Assembly: GCA_025201765.1 (NCBI GenBank)
Contig: MU623704.1
Span: 1 to 15,454, forward strand
DNA length: 15,454 bases
Source of the DNA: Daldinia sp. FL1419
Lineage: Eukaryota; Ascomycota; Sordariomycetes; Xylariales; Hypoxylaceae
Direction of reading: 5' to 3'
A program made the translations under genes and the position numbers. Positions 1-10,600 of this stretch are shown here, piece by piece. Within the stretch, counting starts at the first letter, position 1; each line of letters begins with the position of its first letter. The notes under the pieces were generated by a model that was not told where the DNA came from, searched no databases, and saw nothing but the letters and a program-made list of their open reading frames with translations.

Positions 1-508
1 TTAATAATATTAAGTTTAGGAATAAAGTATATATTGCAGGAATCATTTATTATTAAATATTAATAAAAATTTATTAATTTATTAATAAAATAGAAGAATA
101 TTATAACCTTATTTATAAAACTTATAAAATTATTATAAATAAATTATAAGGTTTTAATTTAAAAATATTATGATTATAAATAATTGTTAAGGTAGTAAAT
201 GATATTATTAATTTAAATAATTTAATCCTTACCTTTCTAATTTTTAATATATATTTTAGAATTAATATGAACTTATTATTTATTTTTTCTTAAATTATAA
301 AAATATAAGTTATTTAAAAAATAATAATTAAAATTAAGAAAATTAAGTTATAATGGTTGATTAGAGATGTTTTAAATATAAGGAATAGTTTGAATATTTA
401 GAAGACTTTATTTATATTATTTTTGATAGGTAATGAGGTTTTAATTTATTAAGAGAAAAGTAGTTAGAAAGGTTTTTATAAAATAATTGTAATTATTAAT
501 AAAAATAT
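1..508. other. Decayed AT-rich DNA, no gene recognised
   Basis: The stretch is almost pure A/T with G clearly more frequent than C, as expected if C-to-T changes hit mainly the plus strand. I see no open frame of useful length, RNA gene or clear repeat boundary before the LTR at 509. One forward frame (codons starting at multiples of 3) has somewhat fewer stops near 330-508 and could be an upstream part of the copia pol seen after 3360, but I could not recognise a domain in it. Confidence 0.5.
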
Positions 509-940
509 TGAACCGGTGCAGTGTGAGTACGTGGTTGATACAATAGGGATACGTAATAGGAGTACGCAGCAGGAGTACATAATAAGAGCTATTCCGGAGG
601 ACTCCTTGATAGACCCTTATAAGGTTTACACATATTCGTTTGGATATATATAGGCCTCAATAATTGTTTTCTTGCCTGATTAGTAGAAATCATAAATAGT
701 TCATTAAAGATTGTTTTTATATAATTTTATACAAATAATATATATTTTTTTAAATTTATACTTTATTATACGCGCTATTATTGTAAAATAATTATATATA
801 ATAATCTATTTATTTGATTATTTTAATATCTTTATTAAGATATAGTTACTTTATATCCTCAAACTTATATAACTTTTAGTTATTATAGGTTAATTGAAAT
901 GTAGGGCATATCCTGCAGGAACTATTAGAACTCTTATTTA
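509..940 (+). repeat. 5' LTR (432 bp)
   Basis: Direct repeat of 2928-3359, alignable end to end without a gap. Shared landmarks are the GTGGTTGATA word near the start, the CGCAGCAGGAGTAC word, the AGACCCTTATAA word and the GTAGGGCATATCCTGCAGGA word near the end. Differences from the other copy are C/T or G/A transitions. The last base pair is TA where the partner keeps CA. Confidence 0.88.
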
Positions 941-2927
941 ATAGCGATTATCCAGAGTTTTTGAACACTGTAGTTCCTTAATCTTAGGATGATTATTTAT
1001 TGGGACCGTTATTATAAGGACCGATATTAATTAGGACTGAGATATACAAAGATTTAAAAAATATGGCTAATATTATTTATATTACTTTAATTAGAATTGA
1101 TATTGTTTGATCAAATTAATTATAACTTCAGGTTGAAAAAAATAGATATTAAGAATGAGGAGTGAGGGATATTAATTTAACCCTAAAAACCTTAAACCAA
1201 TTTTGATGTATCCAAAATCCTTACATAATTGGTATCGAAAACCTAAAATATGGAGAATATCTTAAAATTGCATGATCAAATGACATATAACCTAGTAATA
1301 TAATATAAAGCAATTCGGAATATCAAAATATTGAAAATAGATTAAACGTAAACTTTACCAATTAGGCTATTCAAAGATAAAGAGTTTATATATGGATATC
1401 CGAAATATTACAGAAAATTAATCAAACATTTACAGAAATAATTACAAAGCACTACAAGGGATTATAGATATTATAGAGATATATAGTTATTATGAAAGAT
1501 ATAGTTATGGAGTTTGAGTCGTATTCGGATCACGTGTCAACAAGGACAGGGCCGATCAGATGATCAAACATAAGTATTAAGAAATATATATAGACATTCA
1601 AAGATTATCGCAGGTCCAATAATAGAGCAATATTTACGGAAAGATACAGAGATGATTATACAGCTTCAGGATTATTACTACAGTATCTGATCAAACTATT
1701 TACGTGGAAAGGATGGAGTATACTTAAAGTTATTGTTATTTTGATATTGATTTATATATTACAATTTATTAAAGTTAAAATCGAAATTGTTATTAACTAA
1801 TTGGATAAAAAGTTAGATACAGTTAAAGTTTATGGTGCCGTAAGAGCTACCTATATAGGATAGATTGAACAAGAAGATATACCACCTCTTTATATACTAG
1901 TATACTAATATACAATACCCCTTATACAATTAATATAAGAGCAACCAATTAATCAAATATACAATATATCATTTAATTAACCCAAATATAATATACTATT
2001 ACTTTATGAAGCACTTATAGTATTTATAGCATATAATTATACATTAGTACCTTATAAAAACAATATATATTAAGATACCATATACAGTTACTAAAAGAGA
2101 TAAGATAACTATATTAAACCTGATTAAGAAAATACTATTCAGAAAAATACAATACAAGAGAATTCTGAGAGTCCTGAACCTAAATATTTACCACCACAAA
2201 TTACAATTGTATTAAAACTGTTAAATACAAAAACATTACAATTACATACATAACCGATCAGTGTTAGTTTAGCTAGTGTACAACATAAGCAAGCGCCTAC
2301 TATCAAAACTAGGCATTTAAAGAAAAAGAAGAAGAAGAAAAGAAAAAAAAAAAAAACATTGAAGCGTTTTAGACCTGAATAAGCCAGAAGAGAGAGAGGA
2401 AGAAATTCAGCTATAAGATTACTAAGCGACGATCATCAATTGGAGCAAATACACCAAATAGCATCAATAGGCTTTTCTTCATATAGCACTTCTCAGCGAT
2501 AAGAAAGATTTCTCTTATTTAGAGCTTATATTTTACCTGATCAGTTCAGAGCACTTCATACAATATATATATTATATTGATATTATGATAATTATCAACT
2601 ACTATCAACACTATTAAGTCAAGACTAAGTTAATATATAGCCATTATTATGATAAGATAATTAGTTATAGACATTTGAAAATGATTGATTAGTTGAGCTG
2701 AAATATAGTATAATAATCAATTAAAGAATTGGGGAGCTAAGAATATACTCGTTTTAAGATTTCCTTTATATATTTCTTGGATTTATACTGATTATTTTGA
2801 CTTATATGGATTTGGATTCAGTTGATCAGTTTAGTTATAGTTTGGTTACATTTCCTTACAGTCTTTCCAGTTCGTTTTGTTGAGATTAATTTATTAAAGG
2901 TTCAATTTTATCAACTTTGGGGAGCTC
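941..2927 (+). pseudogene. Decayed internal region of the LTR element, possible gag-like frame
   Basis: One forward frame (ATG at 1492, codons starting at 1492+3n) can be followed to about 2577 with roughly 15 stops in about 360 codons, fewer than chance would give at this base composition, and without an obvious frame change. Readable pieces include an Arg/Tyr-rich stretch near 1610-1660, a hydrophobic stretch near 1730-1780, an Asn/Ser/Pro-rich stretch near 2158-2190, a poly-lysine run at 2320-2355 coded by an A/G tract, and a basic segment with Arg-Arg-Glu-Arg-Gly at about 2386-2403. I do not recognise the protein. It could be a gag remnant or a captured host fragment. No polymerase, integrase or protease motif was seen. 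The segment at 2580-2927 looks non-coding. Confidence 0.35.
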
Positions 2928-3359
2928 TGAACCAGTGCAATATGAATACGTGGTTGATATAATAGGGATATATAATAGGAATACGCAGCAGGAGTACGTA
3001 ATAGGAGCTATTCTGGAGGATCCCTTAATAGACCCTTATAAAGTTTATATATACTTATTTAAATATATATAGGCTTCAATAATTATTTTCTTATTTAATT
3101 AATAAAAATCATAAATAATTCATTAAAAATTATTTTTATATAACTTTATATAAATAATATATATTCTTTTAAATTTATATTTTATTATATACACTATTAT
3201 TACAAAATAATTACATATAATAATCCATCTATTTAATCATTTTAATACCTCTGTCAAAATATAGTCACCTTACATCCTCAAACTTATACAACCTCTAGTT
3301 GCTATGGGTTAATTGAAGTGTAGGGCATATCCTGCAGGAGCTATCAGAGCTCCTGTTCA
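2928..3359 (+). repeat. 3' LTR (432 bp)
   Basis: Partner of 509-940 with identical length and TG...CA ends. Its 3' half keeps more cytosines than the left copy (for example around 3240-3300), so the two copies were mutated independently and with different strand preference. It is followed directly by the ATAT duplication at 3360-3363. Confidence 0.88.
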
Positions 3360-3364
3360 ATATA

Positions 3365-4881
3365 ATTATTATTTTAAATATATTTAGTAGAATGTTTATA
3401 TTTAGGAATTCTTATATTAAATCCTATATGTAATTAAAAGAGGTATTTATACTTGTTAAGTAATTGAGGTTTGAATTATTTAAACCTAATTTCAATTTTG
3501 ATAATTATGAGTTTATTTTAAAAAAAAAGTTTATATATATTAATAATTTTTTTTATGTGGTTATGGTATATTTTTTTAATAAGGAATGGATTAATTTTAT
3601 TTTAACTTTTTAATTATAAGTAAATGGAAAGATAGTTATATTTGGAAAGTTATATGAAGTATTAGATTTGAAAGAGTTGAATATTTTATTTGAAAATAGT
3701 ATTTTATAATTAGAGATGTATGATTTAGTAATATATTAAGGTATTATATTGTTTAAATTATAAATGATTTATGAAATTAAGGATAAAAATATTCTTTTTT
3801 TATATGAGAAGTTGAGATTAATAGTCTAAGATTATGATAACCTTAATAAAAAATTTATTATAATTTATATATTTATTATTTAAAGGGTTAGTTAATGTTT
3901 TATATTAGTTTTAACACCATTTTTACATTAATAAAGGATGAAAATTATAATATGAGATATTATTATAATATATATTTAGTTTAAAATATTAATATAATAA
4001 ATAATTTATATATATTTACTAATCAAATTAAAAAATAAATATTTTGAGGGAATGTTATTATATATTGTAAAATTGTTGTATGGATTTATTGAATTTAATA
4101 TATATTAATTTAAAATTTATTTTTAATACCATTAACATAAATTATATATGAGGTTTTTAGTATTTAATCCCTATTTATTGATTACCAATTTAGAACCTTT
4201 TAGAATTATTAGTTTATAAATGGATAATATTTTTAATATTAATATTATAAAATTTTTTATAATTAAAAACAAAATATTTAATGAAGTTAATATTAAAGTA
4301 TATCCTTAAAAAATATTAAACAAAGGAATAAAAGACTTCAACAACATTTATATTACAATTTATAACAATAATTACAGAATTTTAATTATTTAAAAAAATT
4401 AAGTTAAAAAATTTGAGCCATTAAATATTAAAATTATAAATATAATTAATAAATTTGTAAAGTAAAGGGTTTGAAAAATTTACATTATTTTTATATATTA
4501 ATTTAAAATAATTTTTAATTATTTAATTGTTATTTAGTATTAAGAATTAAAAACCAAAAAAACTAAAGCTTTAAATATTAAAATTATTTAACAAATAAAT
4601 AATAAAATTTATAAACTCAAATATATTGAATTAAACCCCTAAAATCTCCATCTATATATTTTTATTAATAGTTCATTCGTAAATAACAAAAACCTTAATT
4701 CACAAATCAAATACATCATCATTCTAAATAATAAAAAACTGATGGACCAGAACAACAAGATTAAAATTATCAATAATATAATCTATTAATTATCTATTAA
4801 ATGTAAATGTGTTATTTATAATATATTTATTAGCAAAATATATAATATAATCTAAAATTTTAATATAAAATATATCATATA
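3365..4881 (+). pseudogene. Ty1/copia pol, left arm: reverse transcriptase and first half of RNase H (interrupted)
   Basis: A single forward frame (codons starting at 3365+3n) runs to 4881 with many stops and no frameshift. It follows the fungal Ty1/copia pol order. Pieces read: a KELNxLFEN-like entry to the RT at about 3671-3700; MIYEIKDKN at 3764-3790, the usual F/VDEIK position; YEKLRLIV-stop-DYDN at 3803-3841 for the common EKSRLVVQAYND; stop-RVS at 3881-3892 for IQRVSQR; YFEGMLLYIVKLLYGF at 4040-4087 for PEGTILxVVKPLYGI; NPYLLI near 4169-4186 for DPCLLI; and MDN at 4220-4228 where active elements have the T-D-D/V-D-D catalytic Asp pair. RNase H follows with FINSSFVNNKNLNSQIKY at 4661-4714 (consensus FTDASFANNxDLSSQIGY) and SIKCKCV at 4793-4813 (SSIKCKRV). 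Both catalytic Asp positions read as Asn, one G-to-A step each. The frame stops being copia at 4881, where the Helitron begins, and resumes at 14756. From 3365 to about 3600 the protein is not identifiable. Confidence 0.85.
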
Positions 4882-5326
4882 TCTATGTCTTTCTTATTTC
4901 ATTAGTTGCGCCACAATCTCGACTAACCAATCAGCTCCCAAAGAATTCAAAGAAAAAACCCCACAATTTCGGACGTTTAATCCTGCTGTACACGCACCTC
5001 CGGTCGCAAACAGATATAAATTAGTTTAAAAAATCGCAAATCGAATCTTCTTTTAAATAATACCAATTATTAATATTTTTAAGTAAGTTTCGAATTGATA
5101 TAATGAATTAAAGTAGTTTTGAATTTTGATATACCCCATGCGTACGCCTGTGGCTTCCCGTGGCATGAACCTTCTACACTCTCAAACCTGGGTATTATAT
5201 TATTAAACAAAAACTTATATCAGCAAATTCCCTTAAAAATCGTTCAATTAGAATTAATACATACTAATTCTTAAAGTACGGGGAGTCGCAAGAGTTTCCG
5301 CACCTTTATAAGGTTGCCTAGCTATA
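4882..5326 (+). other. Helitron 5' end, non-coding
   Basis: G+C rises sharply directly after the junction. A CCAAT word lies at about 4926-4930. I see no open frame, RNA gene or repeat in this stretch. It should contain the 5' terminus recognised by the Rep domain, but Helitron 5' ends carry no conserved structure beyond TC. Confidence 0.6.
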
Positions 5327-6153
5327 TACAACATTAAATATTCACCAACTCTATTCAACTTTAATATCAATTAAAATTAATCCCTATTACCTATTTACCT
5401 TATATTATAGTACAGGAAATTGCGAGATAGCATATTAGTGAACAATCCTATAAACCCCTGAACGTCGCTTATAACCTTACTTACAACATAAATCTATAAT
5501 ATTTATTAATTTTTACTAACTCCGTTCAACCTATTTACTTTATATTATGATACAGGAAATCATAAGATAATATATTAATAAACAATCCTATAAACTCTTG
5601 AACGTTGCCTATAAACATACTTACAACATAAATTTATAATATTTATTATTTCTTACCAATTTTGCTCAACTTTGACATCAACTAAGATTAATCCTTATTA
5701 CCTATTTACCTTATATTATAGTACGGGAAATCACAAGACAACATATCAATAAACAGTCCTATAAACCCCTAAACATCACCTATAACCCTACTTACAACAT
5801 AGATTTATAATGTTTATTAATTCTTACTAATTCCATTCAACTTATTTACCTTATATTATGGTACAGGAAATTGCGAAACAGTATATCAATGGACAATCCT
5901 GTAAATCCTTAAACGTTACCTATGACCCTACTTACAACACAAACTTATAATATTTATTAATTCTTACCAACTCTACTCAACCTTAATATCAACTAAAATT
6001 AATCCTTACTACCTATTTACCTTATATTATAGTACAAGAAATCGCGAGACAGCATATTAATGGACGGTCTTATAAACCCCTGAAAATCACCTATAAATTT
6101 ACTTATAATATAGATTTACAATACTTATTAATCCTTACCGACTTTTGCTTCAA
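5327..6153 (+). repeat. Higher-order tandem array, alternating 140- and 171-bp units
   Basis: A recurring block beginning CTATTTACCTTATATTAT, followed by GTACAGGAAAT, starts at 5391, 5531, 5702, 5842 (first base changed) and 6013. The spacings are 140, 171, 140 and 171 bp. The difference is a 31-bp block containing ATCAACTAA and ATTAATCC that precedes only the first, third and fifth units (5360-5390, 5671-5701, 5982-6012). Each unit also carries ACAATCCTATAAAC and a closing CTTACCAAC..CTCAAC word. The compound period is therefore 311 bp, present about 2.6 times. Traces of a further eroded copy may extend to about 6210. No coding sense was seen. Similar words before the first marker (5327-5359) belong to a partial unit. 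C exceeds G throughout, consistent with G-to-A mutation of the plus strand. Confidence 0.88.
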
Positions 6154-6487
6154 TTTTAGGTTTAACTTTTACTATTAGTCTTAATTTATGGTATAGAATA
6201 TCTGATGGAGTACGCTGGAAGTTGATCGCGTAAGTTTATAATTAATGCCCTCTCCTTTATACCCCTAAAGATTAACATCAATCGCCAGTGGAAACTCAAA
6301 ACCGCATTTTCAAAACCGAAAATCGTAATAATCCGTAATTAAAAATAAGTAAAGGCAGTAAACTTGCTTCCGCTCCCAATTAGTATAAATAAGATAGCTA
6401 TAAGAATTATTAAGTCCCTTTTATAACTATATCATCAGAAAAAATTATCATCATAAAAAATAACACAATTTCGCAACTTAATACAAA
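6154..6487 (+). promoter_or_regulatory. Probable promoter region with TATA box
   Basis: This is non-coding sequence between the tandem array and the first gene of the Helitron. TATAAATA at 6384-6391 lies about 97 bp before the ATG at 6488, a plausible distance for a fungal promoter. The stretch at about 6200-6320 has local G+C similar to the coding parts. Functional assignment is inference from position only. Confidence 0.4.
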
Positions 6488-7480
6488 ATGCCTATTACCT
6501 ATCTCTTTTGCCACACCCTTAAGGCCAATAATCACTTTAAAAACCCGATTAACATCAATCAGAAAATCTTGAGCCCTCAACATCAAAATCAGCCTTTGTG
6601 CTTTTGGTGTATTACTTTTATTTATGTTTTCAAAATGCTCCTTCAACATACCCACAGCTTCAGAAATACAACTCCATCTCGCATGAACTTCCCGTCGGAA
6701 CCTAATAGGAAATGTTGGGTTTATGCGCAAACAAAATCTCATGAATTCTTTAGGGTTTTAACGGACGATCCTATTTGCTTCAATTACAAAAATCCTACGC
6801 CTGAAAAAGGGGATTTATAACGTGAATATTATTCCGTTCAAGACCTTACTGCTTCTAAAACCTTCAAATTATGCTTGCGTAGTACAGTCCCTGAGCTGTA
6901 TAAACCTCTTTCAAATATATTTTCTCGGACAACAGCACCAATTAAACAAGTCTTTTAAGGCATAAACGATAGCGATCAAAACTACCCGGTTTTTTATGTA
7001 AGTTTTAATTTATTACTACTAATTCGTAATTTTTTTTAATATTGTAAATTTAAAAAAGATAAGGTTATAGCTATGCTCTCTTTGCTAGACAGCGCCACCC
7101 CCCCCCTAAAATCGGTAACTGAACTACGAAATACCCCTAACCACCAAAAACGTAAATCTGCAGGCCAGATTGACGTTAATCATGAGCTATCCGCTCCATT
7201 CAAGACTAAACAAAATTGCTCCAAGAATAACTTAGCGGATAATGGCAATAAAGGTCTTACAAAAAGTTCCAACACCGGTCCACCCTCTCCCAACCCTGCT
7301 ATCAAACAAAAGCCTCAACCGCCGGTACCCCATTCCAAAAAACGAAAAACCGGCGAAGATAAACAAAAAACTAGACTTCCCGTCTAATATAACCTTACGA
7401 ACGACTTTGATAGCAGTGAATCGGAAGTGATCTTTACTCCTGACTCTTCCGAGACGAACATGGCAAGAAAGGAAGAGTAG
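6488..7480 (+). pseudogene. Unknown Helitron gene upstream of RepHel, probably two exons, decayed
   Basis: The frame starting at ATG 6488 runs open to a TAA at 6818, continues sensibly through to a second TAA at 6956 and reaches a GTAAGT donor at 6998. Both stops are one C-to-T step from CAA. After a short AT-rich intron the same frame resumes and is open from 7064 to a TAA at 7385, then continues to TAG at 7478. The predicted product is about 308 residues. The first exon has a loose Cys/His-bearing start and a mixed, globular-looking middle (REYYSVQDLTASKTFKLCL near 6821-6877). The second exon is Lys/Pro/Asn-rich and looks disordered, with a basic PHSKKRKTGEDK segment near 7328-7363 that could be a nuclear localisation signal, then an acidic Ser-rich end. 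I do not recognise the family. It is in the same orientation as RepHel and 147 bp upstream of it. It could alternatively be a 5' exon set of RepHel, since the frame is the same. Confidence 0.45.
6998..7063 (+). other. Candidate intron (66 nt)
   Basis: GTAAGT donor at 6998-7003, TACTAAT branch-like word at about 7015-7021, and AAG|GTT acceptor at 7063, giving phase 0 on both sides. A more canonical TAG acceptor seven bases later (7068-7070) would shift the frame into stops, so the first is preferred. The intron contains an in-frame TAA. Inference only. Confidence 0.4.
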
Positions 7481-7627
7481 GGATAAATAAATTATCAATA
7501 TCTCTTTTATATTTTATAATAAATGTATGGATATGTAAATATATAGATATTAATTTATAAACGTTGAAGCTATTTTCCAAGAGAAACTCTATTATTAATT
7601 CCCTTTTTCAAAAGCTATCATTTCCTA

Positions 7628-10600
7628 ATGGACACTCCCATTCCTTTAAGGATGTGTGTTGAATGTAAAAAGGTTCGAAACCCTTCTAAAATACATACAA
7701 ATCCCAATACCGATCTTTTTTATGAGATATATCAACCACGTTGTGCTCCTAAACGGCGCCGACCATTATAAGAGCTGGATCCAAATGTAGCTAACGCTTC
7801 TAAAAGAGCTTGAATTGAGATGTTGGCTCCTGCTAGATGGGGTCGCCCTCTTAAAGAACCAGCAGTATTAGAAGACTGTTTAGAGATTCCTATACCTGTT
7901 TAACCATATGAAGCTCCCGAACAATAGCAGCTGAGATCTGCTAAACGAGATCGCCCTCCCAAAAGGCCAGCAGCATTCAAAAACCGTCCTAAGCCTTCTA
8001 TACCCGTTCAACCACGTAGAATCCTTAAACAATAGCAATCAAGGCCTCCTGTTAGATAAGGTTACCCTCCTAAAGAGCCAACAATATTAGAAGACCGTCC
8101 AGAGATTCCTATACCCGTTCAACCATATAAAGCTCCCAAACAATAACAATCGAGACCTGCTAGACGAGGTCACCCTGCTAGAAGGCCAGCAGTATTAGAA
8201 GATCATTATGAGTCTCCCGTACCTGTTCAACTTGTTCAACCTATTTAACCTATTTAACCATATGAAATCTCTGAATAATAGCAATCAAGGCCTGCTAGAT
8301 GAGGTCACCCTGTTAGAAGGCCAGCAATATTAGAAGATCACCATGAATCTCCTGTACTTGTTTAACCTGTTCAACCTGTTCAACCATATGAAACCCCTGA
8401 ACAATAGCAATTGAGGCCTCCTGCCAGACGAGATTGCCCTGCTAGAAGGCCAGCGGTATTCATAACCGATCAATTACATGAAGGCCATAATCAGCAGGAA
8501 TCGAAACCTCCCGTACAATATCTATCCTGGTTGCTAGAGAACGGTCCCTTGGTGACCAAAATCCATAATAGTAGGGCTATGGATGAATAATATGATACAT
8601 ATAATGCACTACATTAATCAAACAAGCGATTAGGGGATAAAATGGGGAAGATCGGAATCTATAATTTGTACTGCAAAAACAGAAATATTAACCTGGCGGA
8701 AACTCACGAATTACCCAAGTTTTTACAATCGCTGCTTACTGGGATTGATCCCAAGGCTAAGTTGTTTAGAAAGAACATTCAACGTTACAACTCAACATTT
8801 ACTTTTACCTCTGTATACTATAAGCTTATCAACTGTTCCAGTGGCAGTACAGGACTGAGCTGCTTCCAAATACAAGGAGCTTTATATTACCAAACTGGCC
8901 TGATAAATACGGCGTTAAACAAGAGACCACGATACATCCAATTGTATTTTTACGACTTGCAAATGGCTTTTCAACATTAAATGGCAGTAAACAATAACGA
9001 TCTAGATGCGGATATCCTGGTACAGCTATCTGAAGAAATCCATGGGAAAAATCCCTATGTGGAGAAATATGTTACCACTCGGGAACAATTGCAGGATACC
9101 GTGTGCCGATTAAGAGAAAGTGGGATTGATTAGGCTTGAATTAAAGCGATCTTAAAGTCAAATCTGGATTTTATTGTTGAGGAAGGCGCTGATCGGAGAT
9201 GAGAGAATCTTCCAACAACGGATGATGTTGTTGGAATCATTTCGGATGCATCTAGTATAAGATAGTGGTGGAAGGAAATTATTTTAGCCAAACGAAATGT
9301 TTCGGGTTCTCTTACATACTCCTACGCAAGAATCCCAATTATTCACCCATCTTACATACCCTTTTTTTATCCTTTAATGTGGTTGTACGGAGGGACTGGG
9401 TAGGATTCAATAATGTTTATTGGTGGAAGCAGCCGTAAAAGAACGAATTTGACGTTGTGGTAGTACTTTCAGTTTTACTTTTACAGTTACCATCGGTGGG
9501 AATTAATGCCTTTCGCTTTTGGATGACTCTTTCAGCAATATTTAGTTGATGCTTGGGTTATAACAGAGCAGAACCTTCTTAATCAATTACAACATAAGTA
9601 AAGTGATCTCCGTAAGGCTTTTAGGAATAACTTTGACAACGCAATATCAACCAAAAATATTGATATGTCGTTAATCAGGCGCACCACTTACTTACCAACA
9701 ACATTCACAGGCTCAGAAAGATTTATATCTCACTATTATCAAGATTTAATGATTATCATTCATAAACTCGGTTGCCCAACATTATTTGTTATTTTTACAA
9801 CAAACCTAAATTAGCCAGAAATTAAAAATGAACTTCTTCCGGGATAGATTGTGAGTAATCGGCCCAACATTGGCGTAAAAGTCTTCAATCAAAAACGTAC
9901 AGCGCTTTTAGAGGATATAAAATCGCGATTATGCTTTGGGATATGTATAGGGTTAATATGGACTATTGAATATTAGAAATGAGGCTTGCTGCATATGTAT
10001 TGTTTAATCTTTTTAACGAACACCAATCGCAACCTCTATCTACAACCAACGTATATCAATAAAATGGTTCGTGCGAAAATACCCAGGCCAAATATCGACC
10101 CGGACAGCATCTTACAAAAAGTGATATTTTTAAATATAATACATAGACCCTGTAAGCAAAGTAGGCCAAATTCTTTGTGTATAGTTAAGAACGCTTGCTT
10201 TAAGGGCTTTCCGAAGCTGTTTTATGCCGAAACAACAGTGAACCCCGATGGCTATCCAACTTATAGACGAAGGCCTACGGCCAAAATTTTCAATAACAGT
10301 TTGGAGCTGCAAGCGCTCGATAATAACTGGGTAATCCTGTACAACCCCTACCTAAGCCAAAAGTACCAGGCCCATATTAACATAGAAATATATGCTTCAG
10401 TTAAAGTTATCAAATATATCTATAAATATATTTATAAGGGTAGTGATAGAATTACCGCGCATTTATAGATGGAGAAGATATAGACCAATCCCAATTAATA
10501 AACTTAAAACCGCGACAAAATTAACAAATATTTGCATAGTTGGTTTATTAAACCTTTCGAAGCTGTAAATCAAATATTTAAATATCCCGTTCACAGTATC

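Larger units (their letters stand above)
509..3359 (+). mobile_element. LTR retroelement, short internal region, heavily mutated
   Basis: Two direct repeats of exactly 432 bp bound a 1,987-bp internal region. Both begin TGAACC. The right copy ends in CA; the left copy ends in TA at the same place, a C-to-T change. The 4 bp before the element (505-508, ATAT) are repeated directly after it (3360-3363, ATAT), consistent with a target-site duplication, although ATAT is a weak word in such AT-rich DNA. The sequence just after the left LTR (941 on, ATAGCGATTATC) could be a primer-binding site whose TGG became TAG. A G-rich run at 2919-2924 before the right LTR could be the polypurine tract. An autonomous element needs 4-5 kb between LTRs for gag-pol, and I see no reverse transcriptase or integrase motif here, so this is a deleted or non-autonomous (LARD-like) element. 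Superfamily cannot be assigned. Strand is inferred from primer-site and polypurine-tract placement. Confidence 0.85.

Noticed and set aside
4917..4924. Alternative Helitron 5' end A|TCTCGACT after position 4916
   Set aside because: It would leave the copia arms out of phase (4916 is the first base of a codon) and add residues absent from the RNase H family. Only 4881/4882 restores the codon split at 14756. The A|TC at 4874/4875 fails for the same phase reason.
5327..6153. CRISPR-like array
   Set aside because: Units of 140/171 bp are contiguous and similar along their whole length, with no short repeat/unique spacer pattern. This is a tandem repeat.
6410..6742. Minus-strand 110-codon open frame
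   Set aside because: It lies opposite the forward unknown gene, has no promoter or domain and no continuation, and looks like a shadow of that gene.
7232..7498. Minus-strand 88-codon open frame and the overlapping forward frame at 7242-7430
   Set aside because: Both overlap the second exon of the forward gene, whose Lys/Pro/Asn-rich composition keeps other frames open.
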